Shown here piece after piece: positions 50,236 to 58,490 of a DNA stretch of 64,000 nucleotides; position 1 is the stretch's first letter; the number at the start of each line of letters is the position of its first letter. Made by a program: the position numbers and the translations under genes. The stretch covers positions 248,001-312,000 of the forward strand of contig NZ_JAENHO010000005.1 in the NCBI RefSeq assembly GCF_016785085.1. The letters run 5' to 3'. The notes beneath the pieces are model-generated. The model did not search any database. It saw only the letters and a list, made by a program, of their open reading frames with translations, and had not been told where the DNA came from. The DNA is from Paractinoplanes lichenicola. Its GTDB lineage: Bacteria; Actinomycetota; Actinomycetes; Mycobacteriales; Micromonosporaceae.

Positions 50236-51049
50236 GGCCAAGCTTTTCCTGTACGGGATTCTGCTCGTCCTCTGCGTCCCCTTCGTGTTCCCCACCTGGT
50301 GGATGATCACAAGCTCCTTCAAGCCGAACGCCGACATCTTCTCCCCGTCGCTGCTGCCGTCGTCGTGGAGCCTCGAACCGTGGCGTCAGGTCTTCGAACT
50401 GCAGCCGTTCGCCCAGCAATACTGGAACAGCGCTTACATCGCCGTAGTCGTCACGGCCGGCACCCTGGTCGTGGCCTCCATGGCCGGCTACGCCTTCGCC
50501 CGCATCCGCTTCCGCGGCCAAAACGCCCTGTTCCTGCTCGTGCTGGTCGGCCTGCTGATCCCGAGCGAGGTGACGATCGTCCCGCTGTTCCGCATCTTCA
50601 ACAGCCTCGGCCTGGTCGACACCCACTGGCCGCTGATCCTGGTGCCGATGCTGGGCCCGCCGAGCGTCCTGGCCACCTTCATCATGCGCCAGTTCTTCAT
50701 CACCCTGCCCGGCGAACTGGAGGAAGCAGCCCGCATGGACGGCCTGGGCCGCCCCGCCATCTTCCGCCGCATCGCTTTGCCCCTGGCCCGGCCCGCATTG
50801 GGCGCCGTAGCCATCTTCACGTTCCTGCACAGCTGGAACCTCTACCTGGAGCCGGTCGTCTACATCTCCTCCCAGACGAAATACACGCTGCCCCAGGCAC
50901 TCACCCAATTCACCGACGCCTACCAGGGCCAGCTCTGGAACGTCCAACTATCAGCAGCCTCCATGACGGCAATCCCAGTGCTCATCGTCTTCGTCATCGC
51001 CCAACGCCAGTTCATCGAGGGCCTCGCCCACACGGGCCTCAAGGGCTGA
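50225..51049 (+). CDS. Sugar ABC transporter permease 2
   Basis: 274 residues, six membrane helices, MalG-type. The EAA motif is LEEAARMDGLGRPAIFRRIA then LPLARP, and the N-terminal segment WWMITSSFKPNADIFSPS is typical. It overlaps permease 1 by 11 bp and is the last gene of the operon; a 10-bp hairpin terminator follows. Confidence 0.93.
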   Translation: MSTKAKLFLYGILLVLCVPFVFPTWWMITSSFKPNADIFSPSLLPSSWSLEPWRQVFELQPFAQQYWNSAYIAVVVTAGTLVVASMAGYAFARIRFRGQNALFLLVLVGLLIPSEVTIVPLFRIFNSLGLVDTHWPLILVPMLGPPSVLATFIMRQFFITLPGELEEAARMDGLGRPAIFRRIALPLARPALGAVAIFTFLHSWNLYLEPVVYISSQTKYTLPQALTQFTDAYQGQLWNVQLSAASMTAIPVLIVFVIAQRQFIEGLAHTGLKG

Positions 51050-51102
51050 GGTGACGGGCCTGGCTACGAGCTGAAAGTAACGGGCCGCGGTGTCTGAGAA
51101 GC

Positions 51103-51143
51103 CCCGGCCGAGTGCCCATTGATATGGTCGAGCCTCGGCCGGG
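51103..51143. terminator. Bidirectional hairpin terminator
   Basis: CCCGGCCGAG pairs with CTCGGCCGGG (10 bp) across a 21-nt loop, between the plus-strand permease gene and the minus-strand DUF397 gene, so it can end both transcripts. Confidence 0.7.
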
Positions 51144-51154
51144 TCCGCAGTCGG

Positions 51155-51361
51155 CTATAAAACGTCGAACTCGCCCTTTTGGACACTCACGACGAAATCT
51201 CTCCACGCTTCTAAGGTGTAATGGAAAGGTGCCTTGTTCCGGTTCTTGGTGTCGCGCACGGCAATAGAGTCGCCGAAAGACGCCACCTCCACGCAACTAC
51301 CGTTACTGCAGAATGATGACGTCCGCCACTGCGGAGTGGAGTTCTGGTCGTTCTCGATCAT
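51155..51361 (-). CDS. DUF397 protein
   Basis: 68 residues with the DUF397 core WRTSSFCSNGSCVEVASFGD, then IAVRDTKNRNKAPFHYTLEA and WRDFVVSVQKGEFDVL. Such small proteins accompany XRE regulators of the BldB/WhiJ type, here the next gene on the same strand 29 bp upstream. In Streptomyces the pairs affect development and antibiotic production. The sequence is less GC-rich than its neighbours. Confidence 0.93.
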   Translation of the reverse strand: MIENDQNSTPQWRTSSFCSNGSCVEVASFGDSIAVRDTKNRNKAPFHYTLEAWRDFVVSVQKGEFDVL

Positions 51362-51390
51362 CTTGACTTCGCCTTTTCAAGACCGTGGCC

Positions 51391-52263
51391 TCAAGGCAGT
51401 CGCGCTCGATAGAACGACTTCATGAAATCGATCGTCTCGATCGTCGGCAGAGCCGTCGACCTCAGTCGATCAAACGCACCCAGGTAGCGCTTGACCTCGG
51501 CGGGCTGGTCAAGCCACTGCCCATCGCCGAGGTCTTCGAGATAGACCACATCGGCGACGGGATAGGGTGAGTCGCTCATGTGCGGTCCCTCGAACTGCAA
51601 CACCGTAAAGCCGCTGTTCATCCCTAGATGCGCCCCCGCGTCGAAGGGGATCGCTTGCAAGGCGACAAAGCCTGACTCGGCCAGTTCGATCATCTTGCCA
51701 ATTTGGCCGCGCATGACATCGGTACCCCCCACGGTGCGGTGCAACACCGCTTCGTCGATGACGGCATGGAGGGTAGTGCCGCTCGCGTCCAGAAATTCTT
51801 GCCGCGTCATGCGGACCTCGACCGCCTCAGCCAATGCCTCGGGGTCGTTGATGACCCAAGGCTCGATTATCGCCTTCGCATAGTCCCGGCTCTGCAGAGA
51901 TCCGGGAACAATTCCGAATTGGTAATCGCTGATCTTCGTCGCCGAAGATTCCAGACCGACGAACTTCTCGAGGGTCGGGTTGAGGCGATACTTCCGCCAC
52001 CACGCTGACTCGCGGCTTTCTCGCGCCAGCGTCATGAGCTGCTCGCGATATTCTTCGTTCGTTATGCCGTAGAGGTTGAGGAGATCGCGGACGTCGCGAA
52101 GGGAAGCCTTCCGTTGCGACGTCTCGATTCTGCTTATCTTCGACGGTGAACAGAGAAGAGCGTGCGCCGCCTCTCGGACACTCAGATGAGCGTCGAGGCG
52201 GTGTTGACGTAGGGCCGCTCCCAACTGGCGGCGGCGCGCCATCGGCCCAGGATCGCTGGGCAT
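51391..52263 (-). CDS. XRE-family regulator with DUF5753
   Basis: 290 residues. The helix-turn-helix is in residues 11-65 (QLGAALRQHRLDAHLSVREA and LLCSPSKISRIETSQRK), and the DUF5753 region begins about 90 (FVGLESSATKISDYQFGIVP) and ends with the YLEDLGDGQWLDQ segment. This is the WhiJ-like partner of the DUF397 gene that follows. Inverted repeats just upstream (52302-52360) are candidate binding sites. Codon use is less GC-biased than that of the core genes. Confidence 0.9.
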   Translation of the reverse strand: MPSDPGPMARRRQLGAALRQHRLDAHLSVREAAHALLCSPSKISRIETSQRKASLRDVRDLLNLYGITNEEYREQLMTLARESRESAWWRKYRLNPTLEKFVGLESSATKISDYQFGIVPGSLQSRDYAKAIIEPWVINDPEALAEAVEVRMTRQEFLDASGTTLHAVIDEAVLHRTVGGTDVMRGQIGKMIELAESGFVALQAIPFDAGAHLGMNSGFTVLQFEGPHMSDSPYPVADVVYLEDLGDGQWLDQPAEVKRYLGAFDRLRSTALPTIETIDFMKSFYRARLP

Positions 52264-52301
52264 GGATGGTCACCCCCACAGGTTGAGCGCTACCTAGCCA
52301 A

Positions 52302-52360
52302 CTGCCAGATGGCAGATTTCTTGGCAACACTAACCGGGCAACGAACTATTGGCAATTGCC
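52302..52360. promoter_or_regulatory. Inverted repeats upstream of the XRE gene
   Basis: CTGCCA-GA-TGGCAG (52302-52315) and GGCAATTGCC (52351-52360) both contain TGGCA/GGCA elements, with another TTGGCAA at 52321. They lie 39-97 bp from the XRE start codon and look like autoregulatory operators. Confidence 0.5.
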
Positions 52361-52547
52361 TCCAGCTCCGTCATAGTGTTCTTACCTACTCTATGTAACC
52401 CCCTTCTGACTCCCAGTAGTCGACCTACGGTAACCCCTTCTGCCGAGGGGAGGTGGCATCCTGCGAAGCGACACTCAGGGGCCGCGCTTCGAGTGGCTGC
52501 TGGCTTGCTGCTCTCGAGTACGCGTCCGCCTCAACGAGTGAGGTGCC

Positions 52548-52610
52548 ATGGCGGTGCGGCTCCTGAGGATGTTGGGTGCCAGGGGCGACGGCAACTTTAC
52601 ACGCGACTAG
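52548..52610 (+). CDS. Very short ORF resembling the start of a small actinobacterial protein
   Basis: 20 codons, MAVRLLRMLGARGDGNFTRD, with GTGAGGTGCC upstream. The beginning recalls the small proteins of the form M-x-V-x-L-L-R-x-L-G-x-R-G-G that often accompany XRE/DUF397 pairs in actinomycetes. It stops far earlier than those (about 40-60 residues), so it is either truncated or coincidental. Confidence 0.3.
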   Translation: MAVRLLRMLGARGDGNFTRD

Positions 52611-52664
52611 CCCCTTGGTTGCCCCGACTTGACGAATGATCCATTGGCTCTACGACAGAGATGG

Positions 52665-52692
52665 CGACGGCCCGCTGGCAGGCGGGCCGTCG
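52665..52692 (+). promoter_or_regulatory. Hairpin in the probable leader of a small membrane-protein gene
   Basis: CGACGGCCCGC pairs perfectly with GCGGGCCGTCG around TGGCAG, 45 bp ahead of the start at 52738. It may be an attenuator or an mRNA-stabilising element. No T-run follows. Confidence 0.5.
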
Positions 52693-52737
52693 GTGTCGAC
52701 GCTTCCCCGGTTCCGTAGGCAGATTCGAGGAGTCAAC

Positions 52738-52974
52738 ATGCTCAAAATACAACGGTTCGATCGTTCCGAACAGCCGAAACGTCCCCCGGAGCCGGTGCTT
52801 GCCCGTGCCGTGCTGATCGCGGGCGGCGCATTTGCTGTTTCGATCACGACAATCCTTGGAGTTGCCGGTCGGTGGCGGTTGAGCGACCTCACCATCTTCG
52901 GAGCCCTCGGAGTTTTGTGCGTTATTGCCACATTGACTGCCTTTTTAGTGTTGATTTTGATGAGTCGCGAATGA
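52738..52974 (+). CDS. Small two-helix membrane protein
   Basis: 78 residues from ATG 52738 (GAGGAG upstream). A basic N-terminus (MLKIQRFDRSEQPKRP) is followed by two helices (VLARAVLIAGGAFAVSITTI; FGALGVLCVIATLTAFLVLI). Unknown function; it lies alone between an XRE/DUF397 pair and gene remnants. Confidence 0.6.
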   Translation: MLKIQRFDRSEQPKRPPEPVLARAVLIAGGAFAVSITTILGVAGRWRLSDLTIFGALGVLCVIATLTAFLVLILMSRE

Positions 52975-53364
52975 TGGAGGAACGCGCCTCAGTCGTACGA
53001 CGCCGCGACCCTGTGGGCATCGGACCACCGGCCCGCGGTGTGGATGGGATGCGGGAGGCGTGCATAAATCGACAGGTGCCCCATTTGGTGGATCGCCGGC
53101 TCGCCAGGCACCGCCAATGAAGAGCCGGGCTCACGCAATGCGTGGGCCCGGTCGTTGGGTGGGTCAGGAAGCCAGGGCGTTGATGGTGGAGCGGTAGCGG
53201 GCGGCGGCGTTGGGGTAGCCGTCGGCGTCGACAGCGGCGATCTTGCGGGCCAGGGTCGTCCAGTCGGCGTCGGTGCCGGTGTTCTTGTCGTCGGTCCACA
53301 GCGGAACGGACAGGATGAAAGTCGTCACGTTCCTTGACGACGCCGTGTATGGGTTCAATATGCG
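52975..53364. other. 390-bp region with a probable gene remnant
   Basis: There is no intact gene. The part from 53160 to about 53345 reads on the minus strand as a protein fragment (separate entry), while the part near 53340-53400 is AT-rich. Confidence 0.5.
53164..53346 (-). pseudogene. C-terminal fragment of a possible secreted hydrolase
   Basis: About 55 residues, VTTFILSVPLWTDDKNTGTD then WTTLARKIAAVDADGYPNAA and RYRSTINALAS, with good codon use and a natural C-terminus but no convincing start. The S-V-P-L-W-T-D-D and D-A-D-G-Y-P-x-A-A-x-R-Y patterns resemble the tail of a glycoside hydrolase or other secreted enzyme. It ends next to the SARP gene's 3' end, so the N-terminal part was probably lost by deletion. 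The family assignment is weak. Confidence 0.4.
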
Positions 53365-56300
53365 CTACGTCGCTATTTTTCTTCTCGTAGTCGTCATGAT
53401 CGTGGTGAGCAGTTCGGGGTTGGTGTAGCGGCCGGACTCGCGTTGTAGGCGTAGTGCGAGTTCGGCCTGCCGGACGGCTTCGGCCGGGCGGCCCTGGTCG
53501 TGGCTGATCTCGGCCAAGGCGGCCAGCGCCGCGCCCTCCAGCCCGCGGTAGCCGTAGCGCCGGGCCTCGGCCAGGGCGTCGTTCAGATCGGGGGTGTCCG
53601 GCGCGGGCGTGCCCGCCCGGCCGGAGCGGGTCCACCGGTGCTCGGCCAGGGCCAGCGCGATCGCGTTGGTCAGGGCGGGTGAGCGGGCCTGCGCCGACGC
53701 GGTCAGCCGGTGCGCGGTGCGGTGGTATTCGATCGCGCGGCCGGGCTCGCCGAGGGCGTCGTGCACCTCGGCCGCCTCGTGCAGCGCGAGGCCGAGGTCG
53801 CGGGCGTCCAGCCCGGCCGGGATGGCCAGCGCCCGCTGCACGTACGGCAGCGCCGTGGCCGCCGCGCCGAGCCCGCGCCACGCCGCGGACAGGTTGACCA
53901 GGGCGCCGATCCGGCAGGAGACGTGACCGACCTCGTCGGCGATGGTCAGCGCCTGGCCGGCCTGGCGGGCGGCCTCGCCGAACTCGCCGCGCAGCAGGCT
54001 CAGCTCGGCCGTGTTGGTCAGGATGATCGCCTGTCCGATCCGCGAGCCCTGCTCCTCGATCACCTCCAGGGCCTGCCGGAACAGGTCGCCGGCCAGTTTG
54101 AGCTCGCCCTGCTCGGCGCGGTAGGCCCCGAGCAGTTGCAGGGTGCGGCCCTCGTGCAGCCGGTCGCCGAGCTCCCGGGTGACGGCCAGGGCCGCCTCCA
54201 ACTGGTCCACCGCGGCCCGCAGGTCACCCAGTTGCCCGTGCAGCGCGGCGGTGGATCCGAGGGCGAGCTGTTCCGCCTCGGGCCAGTGCGCGCGGCGGGC
54301 CAGGCGCGCGGCCTCGGCGTACCGGGAAACGCCTGTGGTGAAATCGCACCGGCCGTCGGCGATGCGAGCCAACGCGATCTGTGCCGCGGCCTGGCCTTTG
54401 AGGTCTTGCCCGGCCAGCGCCGCGCGGGCGCCCGCCTCGGCCACGGCGGTCCAGTTGTCCAGCTCGACGCGGGTCCACAGATAGCGGCCCACGGCATCGG
54501 CGAGCCGGATCACCGCCGTACGGTGGCCGGGGCCCGGTTTCAGGCGGCAGGCGGCGACGAGGTTGGGCGACTCGTCGGCGAACCAGGTCTGCGCGGCGGC
54601 CGCGTTCCCCTCGAACGGGTCCCGCCCGGCCGGACCCGGCAACCGCAGCGCCCCCGGCTGCAGGATCCGGTCCGCGGCGTCGGCGAACTCCAGGTAGTGC
54701 TCGTAGAGGCGGTCGAGGGCCGCCGCCCGGTCCGGCGCGGCCGCCTTGGTGCGGGTGTATTCGTGGATCAGGTCGTGGAAGGCGAACCGGCCGCCGCCCC
54801 GGCGCTGCACGAAATGCGCGTTGACCAGGCGCAGCAGGTCCGGCTCGACGGTCTCCGGCGGGCCACCGGCCACCGCCGCGGCCGTGGCGGCGGTGAAGCT
54901 GGGCCCGGGCACGACGCTGAGCAGCATGAGCAGCCGCTGCTGACCCCGGGTGAGGCCCCGCAGCGACAGGTCGAACGCGGCCAGCACCGCCAGCTCCGGA
55001 TTGCCCCGCGCCCGGGCGCCGGCCCGATGCTCGGTCAGATAGTCGGTGATGGTCTGGGCCGGGTCCTCGGCCACGTCGGCGGCGGCGATGCAGAGCGCCA
55101 GCGGCAGCCGGGCACAGCGCCGGGTCAGGGCGCGGGCGGCGGCCGCCTCCACCCGTACGCGTACCGGCCCGGCGATGCGGGCGACGAGCTCGAGCGCCTC
55201 GTCCTCGGCCAGCGGGTCCAGCGCGATCTGCCGCGCGCCGTGCCGGGCGATCAGCCCGGCCAGCCGGTTGCGGCTGGTCACCACCACGGCGTTGCCGCCC
55301 CCGCCGGGCAGCAGCGGCACCACCTGCTCGGCCGAGGCGGCGTTGTCCAGGATCATCAGCAGGCGCTTGCCGGAGAGCAGCGAGCGCAGCAGCGCGGCCG
55401 CCTCCTCGGCGGCGGCGGGCACCCGGTCCGCCTCGACGCCGAGTGACCAGAGCAACCGGCGCAGCGCGTCGGCGGGCGGCGTGACCGGCTCGGCGCTGAA
55501 GCCCCGCAGGTCGGCGAAGATCTGCCCGTCGGGGAAGTCGGCGGCGACCCGCTGCGCCCACTCCACGACGAGTGACGTCTTGCCGATGCCGGCCGGGCCG
55601 ACCACCGCCAGCACGGGCAGCCGGCCCGAGGAGCGGGCGTCGGCGAGGGCGGCGTCCAGCACCGCGCCTTCCCGGGTACGACCGGTGAAGTGCCCCGATC
55701 CGGGCGGGAGCTCGGCCGGCCGGGCCACCGCCGGGGGCTCGGCCGGGGCCGGGACGGCGGACGGGCGGTCCAGGGCCGGATCCTGGCGCAGCATCGCCTG
55801 GTGCAGGTCGGCCAGTTCGGCGCCGGGTTCGATGCCCAGCTCATCGGCCAGCGCGCCGGCCGTCTGCCGGAAGGTGGTGAGCGCGTCGGTCTGCCGTCCG
55901 GCCCGATAGAGCGCCAGCATGAGCAGGGCCACGAGGCGTTCCCGCCACGGGTGCCGCTTGACCAGGCCGCTCAGCTCGCCGATGACCTGGGCCGGGCTGC
56001 CGCGGTGCAGGTCGAGCTCGATGCGCTGCTCGACGGCGAGCAGCCAGCGCTCCTCGAGCCGGCCCGCCTCGTCCTCGACCGTCGCCAGCGGCCCGACGTC
56101 CCCGAAGGCCGGGCCGCGGCGCAGCGCCACCGCCTCGGCCAGGGCGGTGCGGGCCGCTTCCGGCTCGGCCTCCGTCAGGGCCCGGTCGGCCGCGGCGCAC
56201 AGGGCCTCGAAGTGCCCGACGTCGGTCCACATCCGGTCGCGGTGCAGGCGATAGCCGGGGCGGCCGTTGCCGCTGATCCGCTCGTCGCCCAGGATGCGGC

Positions 56301-56532
56301 GCAGACCATGCACGTACGTACGCAGGTTGTTGCGGGCGGAGCTGGGGATCTGGGCGCCCCAGAGGGCGTCGATCAGCTCGCCGGAGGGCACCTCGGCGCC
56401 CGGGCGGCAGAGCAGCAGGGCCAGCAGGGCGCGTTGCTTGGGCGGACCGGCGGCCACCGCCACACCGTCGACGGCGACCACCATCTCCCCGAACGCGAGG
56501 ACGCGAACTTCGGTGAGCTCTCCTGAGGACAC
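53365..56532 (-). CDS. SARP/AfsR-type regulator with NB-ARC and TPR domains
   Basis: 1055 residues. An OmpR-like winged helix (about 10-95, PPKQRALLALLLCRPGAEVP) and bacterial transcriptional-activation domain (about 100-250) are followed by an NB-ARC ATPase with Walker A GPAGIGKTS (312-320), then TPR repeats to the end. This is the AfsR architecture; such regulators control secondary metabolism or nearby secreted enzymes. GTG 56532 starts directly before the conserved domain. The divergence from no operon leaves the target open; the secreted hydrolases just upstream are candidates. Confidence 0.9.
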   Translation of the reverse strand: MSSGELTEVRVLAFGEMVVAVDGVAVAAGPPKQRALLALLLCRPGAEVPSGELIDALWGAQIPSSARNNLRTYVHGLRRILGDERISGNGRPGYRLHRDRMWTDVGHFEALCAAADRALTEAEPEAARTALAEAVALRRGPAFGDVGPLATVEDEAGRLEERWLLAVEQRIELDLHRGSPAQVIGELSGLVKRHPWRERLVALLMLALYRAGRQTDALTTFRQTAGALADELGIEPGAELADLHQAMLRQDPALDRPSAVPAPAEPPAVARPAELPPGSGHFTGRTREGAVLDAALADARSSGRLPVLAVVGPAGIGKTSLVVEWAQRVAADFPDGQIFADLRGFSAEPVTPPADALRRLLWSLGVEADRVPAAAEEAAALLRSLLSGKRLLMILDNAASAEQVVPLLPGGGGNAVVVTSRNRLAGLIARHGARQIALDPLAEDEALELVARIAGPVRVRVEAAAARALTRRCARLPLALCIAAADVAEDPAQTITDYLTEHRAGARARGNPELAVLAAFDLSLRGLTRGQQRLLMLLSVVPGPSFTAATAAAVAGGPPETVEPDLLRLVNAHFVQRRGGGRFAFHDLIHEYTRTKAAAPDRAAALDRLYEHYLEFADAADRILQPGALRLPGPAGRDPFEGNAAAAQTWFADESPNLVAACRLKPGPGHRTAVIRLADAVGRYLWTRVELDNWTAVAEAGARAALAGQDLKGQAAAQIALARIADGRCDFTTGVSRYAEAARLARRAHWPEAEQLALGSTAALHGQLGDLRAAVDQLEAALAVTRELGDRLHEGRTLQLLGAYRAEQGELKLAGDLFRQALEVIEEQGSRIGQAIILTNTAELSLLRGEFGEAARQAGQALTIADEVGHVSCRIGALVNLSAAWRGLGAAATALPYVQRALAIPAGLDARDLGLALHEAAEVHDALGEPGRAIEYHRTAHRLTASAQARSPALTNAIALALAEHRWTRSGRAGTPAPDTPDLNDALAEARRYGYRGLEGAALAALAEISHDQGRPAEAVRQAELALRLQRESGRYTNPELLTTIMTTTRRKIAT

Positions 56533-56659
56533 GTTGCCGAAGATAGACGTGTGTCACGGTCCGGGGAACGGTTCACGGCCGTCCGGGGCGGCGAATGTAC
56601 GGCGAATGTACGGGCGGGACGGAAGGCAACCCGGGGTCGCCTTCCGCCGCGTGCGCGGG

Positions 56660-57286
56660 TTACTTGCGGATCCCGTTGTACCGGTACGGCTTGAAGCCGT
56701 CGTTGCGGATGTCCACCACATGCACCTTGCGGTGGTTCATGTCGTTGGTGGGGTTGCTCTCCTCGTACACCCAGAAGTCCGCCTTGGTCTCCGGGTCGAC
56801 CCACTTGTCGAAGAGCACCGCGTGGTCGTGGGCGTGCACGATCGCGTCGCCGCGGAGCAGGTCGTTCCAGTTGATGACGTGCGAGACGTCGTTAAGCGTC
56901 CACGTGACCTTGCTCGTCTTGAGCTTCCAGGCCATCGAGACGAAGCCCGAGCAGTCGGTGCGGTACCGCTTGCCCTGGTTCACGTCCCACGCCGAGGCCT
57001 GGTCGTTGTACTGCACGTTGCGGTTGTACCAGTCCTTGGCCCGCGTCATCACGGCGTCACGCTTGATGGGCTGGCCGTAGCCGGCCGCGGTCAGTTCCGC
57101 GTCCTCGGCGACGGTCAGCACCTCCTCCGCGCCCTCGGCCGCTCCGTCCGCGGCCGCGACCTGGACGACGTCGCCTGTGGGGGTCGCGGCGGCGGCGGAG
57201 ACGGGGGCCGACATGACCGGCGCCGTGATCGCGACGGCGGCCGCGATCACGGCCATCCGGATCCGGCGGTTCGTGAACCTGCGCAT
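56660..57286 (-). CDS. Secreted NlpC/P60-like protein
   Basis: 208 residues with a signal peptide (about 1-33). The catalytic-type Cys112 lies in RYRTDCSGFVSMAW and His155 in HAHDHAVLFDKW, the order and spacing of NlpC/P60 cysteine peptidases that cut peptidoglycan peptides. An acidic segment (AADGAAEGAEEVLTVAEDAE) lies between signal and domain. ATG 57286 has GGAAAGCAGC upstream. It diverges from the protease-sialidase pair. Confidence 0.82.
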   Translation of the reverse strand: MRRFTNRRIRMAVIAAAVAITAPVMSAPVSAAAATPTGDVVQVAAADGAAEGAEEVLTVAEDAELTAAGYGQPIKRDAVMTRAKDWYNRNVQYNDQASAWDVNQGKRYRTDCSGFVSMAWKLKTSKVTWTLNDVSHVINWNDLLRGDAIVHAHDHAVLFDKWVDPETKADFWVYEESNPTNDMNHRKVHVVDIRNDGFKPYRYNGIRK

Positions 57287-57437
57287 CTGCTGCTTTCCTT
57301 TCCCGGTACGGGACGATGCCTCGCTGACATCGACGGAAAGCTATCCACGGGTCGCACATCGCTCGTACATGCGCGCGCCAACGGGAAATGTACGCCGGCT
57401 ACCTACTTTCGGCGCCACCGAGAATGGGGAGGCAGAC

Positions 57438-58490
57438 ATGCCCAAGAAATGGCTCGCGGCGGCCGGAATGCTGGCCGTCATCGCACTTCCGGCGCCGGCC
57501 CACGCGGCTTCTCCCATGCGCGCGGAGGCCGCCACCGCCCTCGCAGTGCGGCTGGGTGATACCCGTACGGGAGGGATTTATGTCGACGCGGCCGGCCGCA
57601 CTGTCGTCACCGTGACCGACCCCGCGACGGCGCAGTCGGTTCGGGACGCGGGCGGGGTCGCGCAGGTGGTCGAGCACAGCCTGACCGAACTGCGCTCGGC
57701 CACCACCAGATTGGACACCTCCGCCCGCATCCCGGGCACCTCGTGGGGCGTCGACCCGAGCACCAACCGGGTGACCGTCGAGATGGACAGCACGGTCACC
57801 GGGGCGAAGCTGGACCAGTTGCTGGCCGTCACCGCATCGCTGGGCGATGTGGTGACAGTGGACCGGATCCCCGGCACGCTCACCACGACCGCCGCCTTCA
57901 CCTCCGGCGGGCAGGGCATTCAGAACAAGAACCAGACGCTCAAGTGCTCGCTCGGCTTCAACGTCCGCAACACCGCCGGCGCCAAGTCCTTCCTCACCGC
58001 CGGGCACTGCTCGAAGGACGTCAGCGCCTGGTACAAGGCCGCCGACGGCACCTACCTGGGCACCCGGAACGCGATCAGCTTCCCCGGCGACGACTACGCC
58101 GTCGTCACCTATCGCAACGCCGACGTCTCCGGCTACGGCACGGTGTGGGTCAACGGCGCCGAGAAGCAGATCAGCAGCTCCCGCTACCCGGTCGACGGCG
58201 AGTCGGTCGCGCGGGCCGGCACCACCAGCACCGACCTGGTCGGCGCGGTGCTCCTGACCAGCGCCACCGTGAACTATCAGGAGGGCCAGGTCACCGGACT
58301 GATCAAGACTTCCCTGTGCGCCGAGTTCGGCGACAGCGGCGGCCCGCTGTTCCACGGCGAGGTCGCGCTCGGCATCGCCTCCGGGGCCAACGGCGCCGAC
58401 CAGTCGTGCAGCACCGGCGTCAACGAGCGGCGCTCCTACTACCAACCGGTGCAGGAAGTCCTCGACCGTACCGGGCTGAAGGTCTTCTGA
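57438..58490 (+). CDS. Secreted chymotrypsin-like serine protease (streptogrisin type)
   Basis: 350 residues: signal peptide (about 1-23), an alpha-lytic-type pro-domain (about 30-150; GGVAQVVEHSLTELRSATTR), and a mature S1 protease of about 200 residues. The catalytic triad is His190 (FLTAGHCS), Asp219 (GDDYAVV) and Ser300 (FGDSGGPLF). Cys170-Cys191 and Cys294 with Cys at SCSTG form the usual disulfides. The pro-domain folds the enzyme after export. Its stop codon overlaps the sialidase start (TGATG), so both are made from one mRNA. Confidence 0.92.
   Translation: MPKKWLAAAGMLAVIALPAPAHAASPMRAEAATALAVRLGDTRTGGIYVDAAGRTVVTVTDPATAQSVRDAGGVAQVVEHSLTELRSATTRLDTSARIPGTSWGVDPSTNRVTVEMDSTVTGAKLDQLLAVTASLGDVVTVDRIPGTLTTTAAFTSGGQGIQNKNQTLKCSLGFNVRNTAGAKSFLTAGHCSKDVSAWYKAADGTYLGTRNAISFPGDDYAVVTYRNADVSGYGTVWVNGAEKQISSSRYPVDGESVARAGTTSTDLVGAVLLTSATVNYQEGQVTGLIKTSLCAEFGDSGGPLFHGEVALGIASGANGADQSCSTGVNERRSYYQPVQEVLDRTGLKVF

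Larger units (their letters stand above)
52264..52737. other. 474-bp intergenic region with repeats and a short ORF
   Basis: It contains two inverted repeats at 52302-52315 (CTGCCA-GA-TGGCAG) and 52351-52360 (GGCAATTGCC), a 20-codon ORF at 52548-52610, a promoter-like TTGACG/TACGAC pair near 52629-52656, and an 11-bp hairpin at 52665-52692. No longer gene is supported. Confidence 0.6.

Noticed and set aside
43702..51049. Secondary-metabolite gene cluster
   Set aside because: No polyketide, peptide synthetase or tailoring set; the genes fit sugar uptake and breakdown.
53710..55446. 578-codon plus-strand frame over the SARP gene
   Set aside because: Antisense shadow; the opposite strand encodes a complete SARP-NB-ARC-TPR protein.
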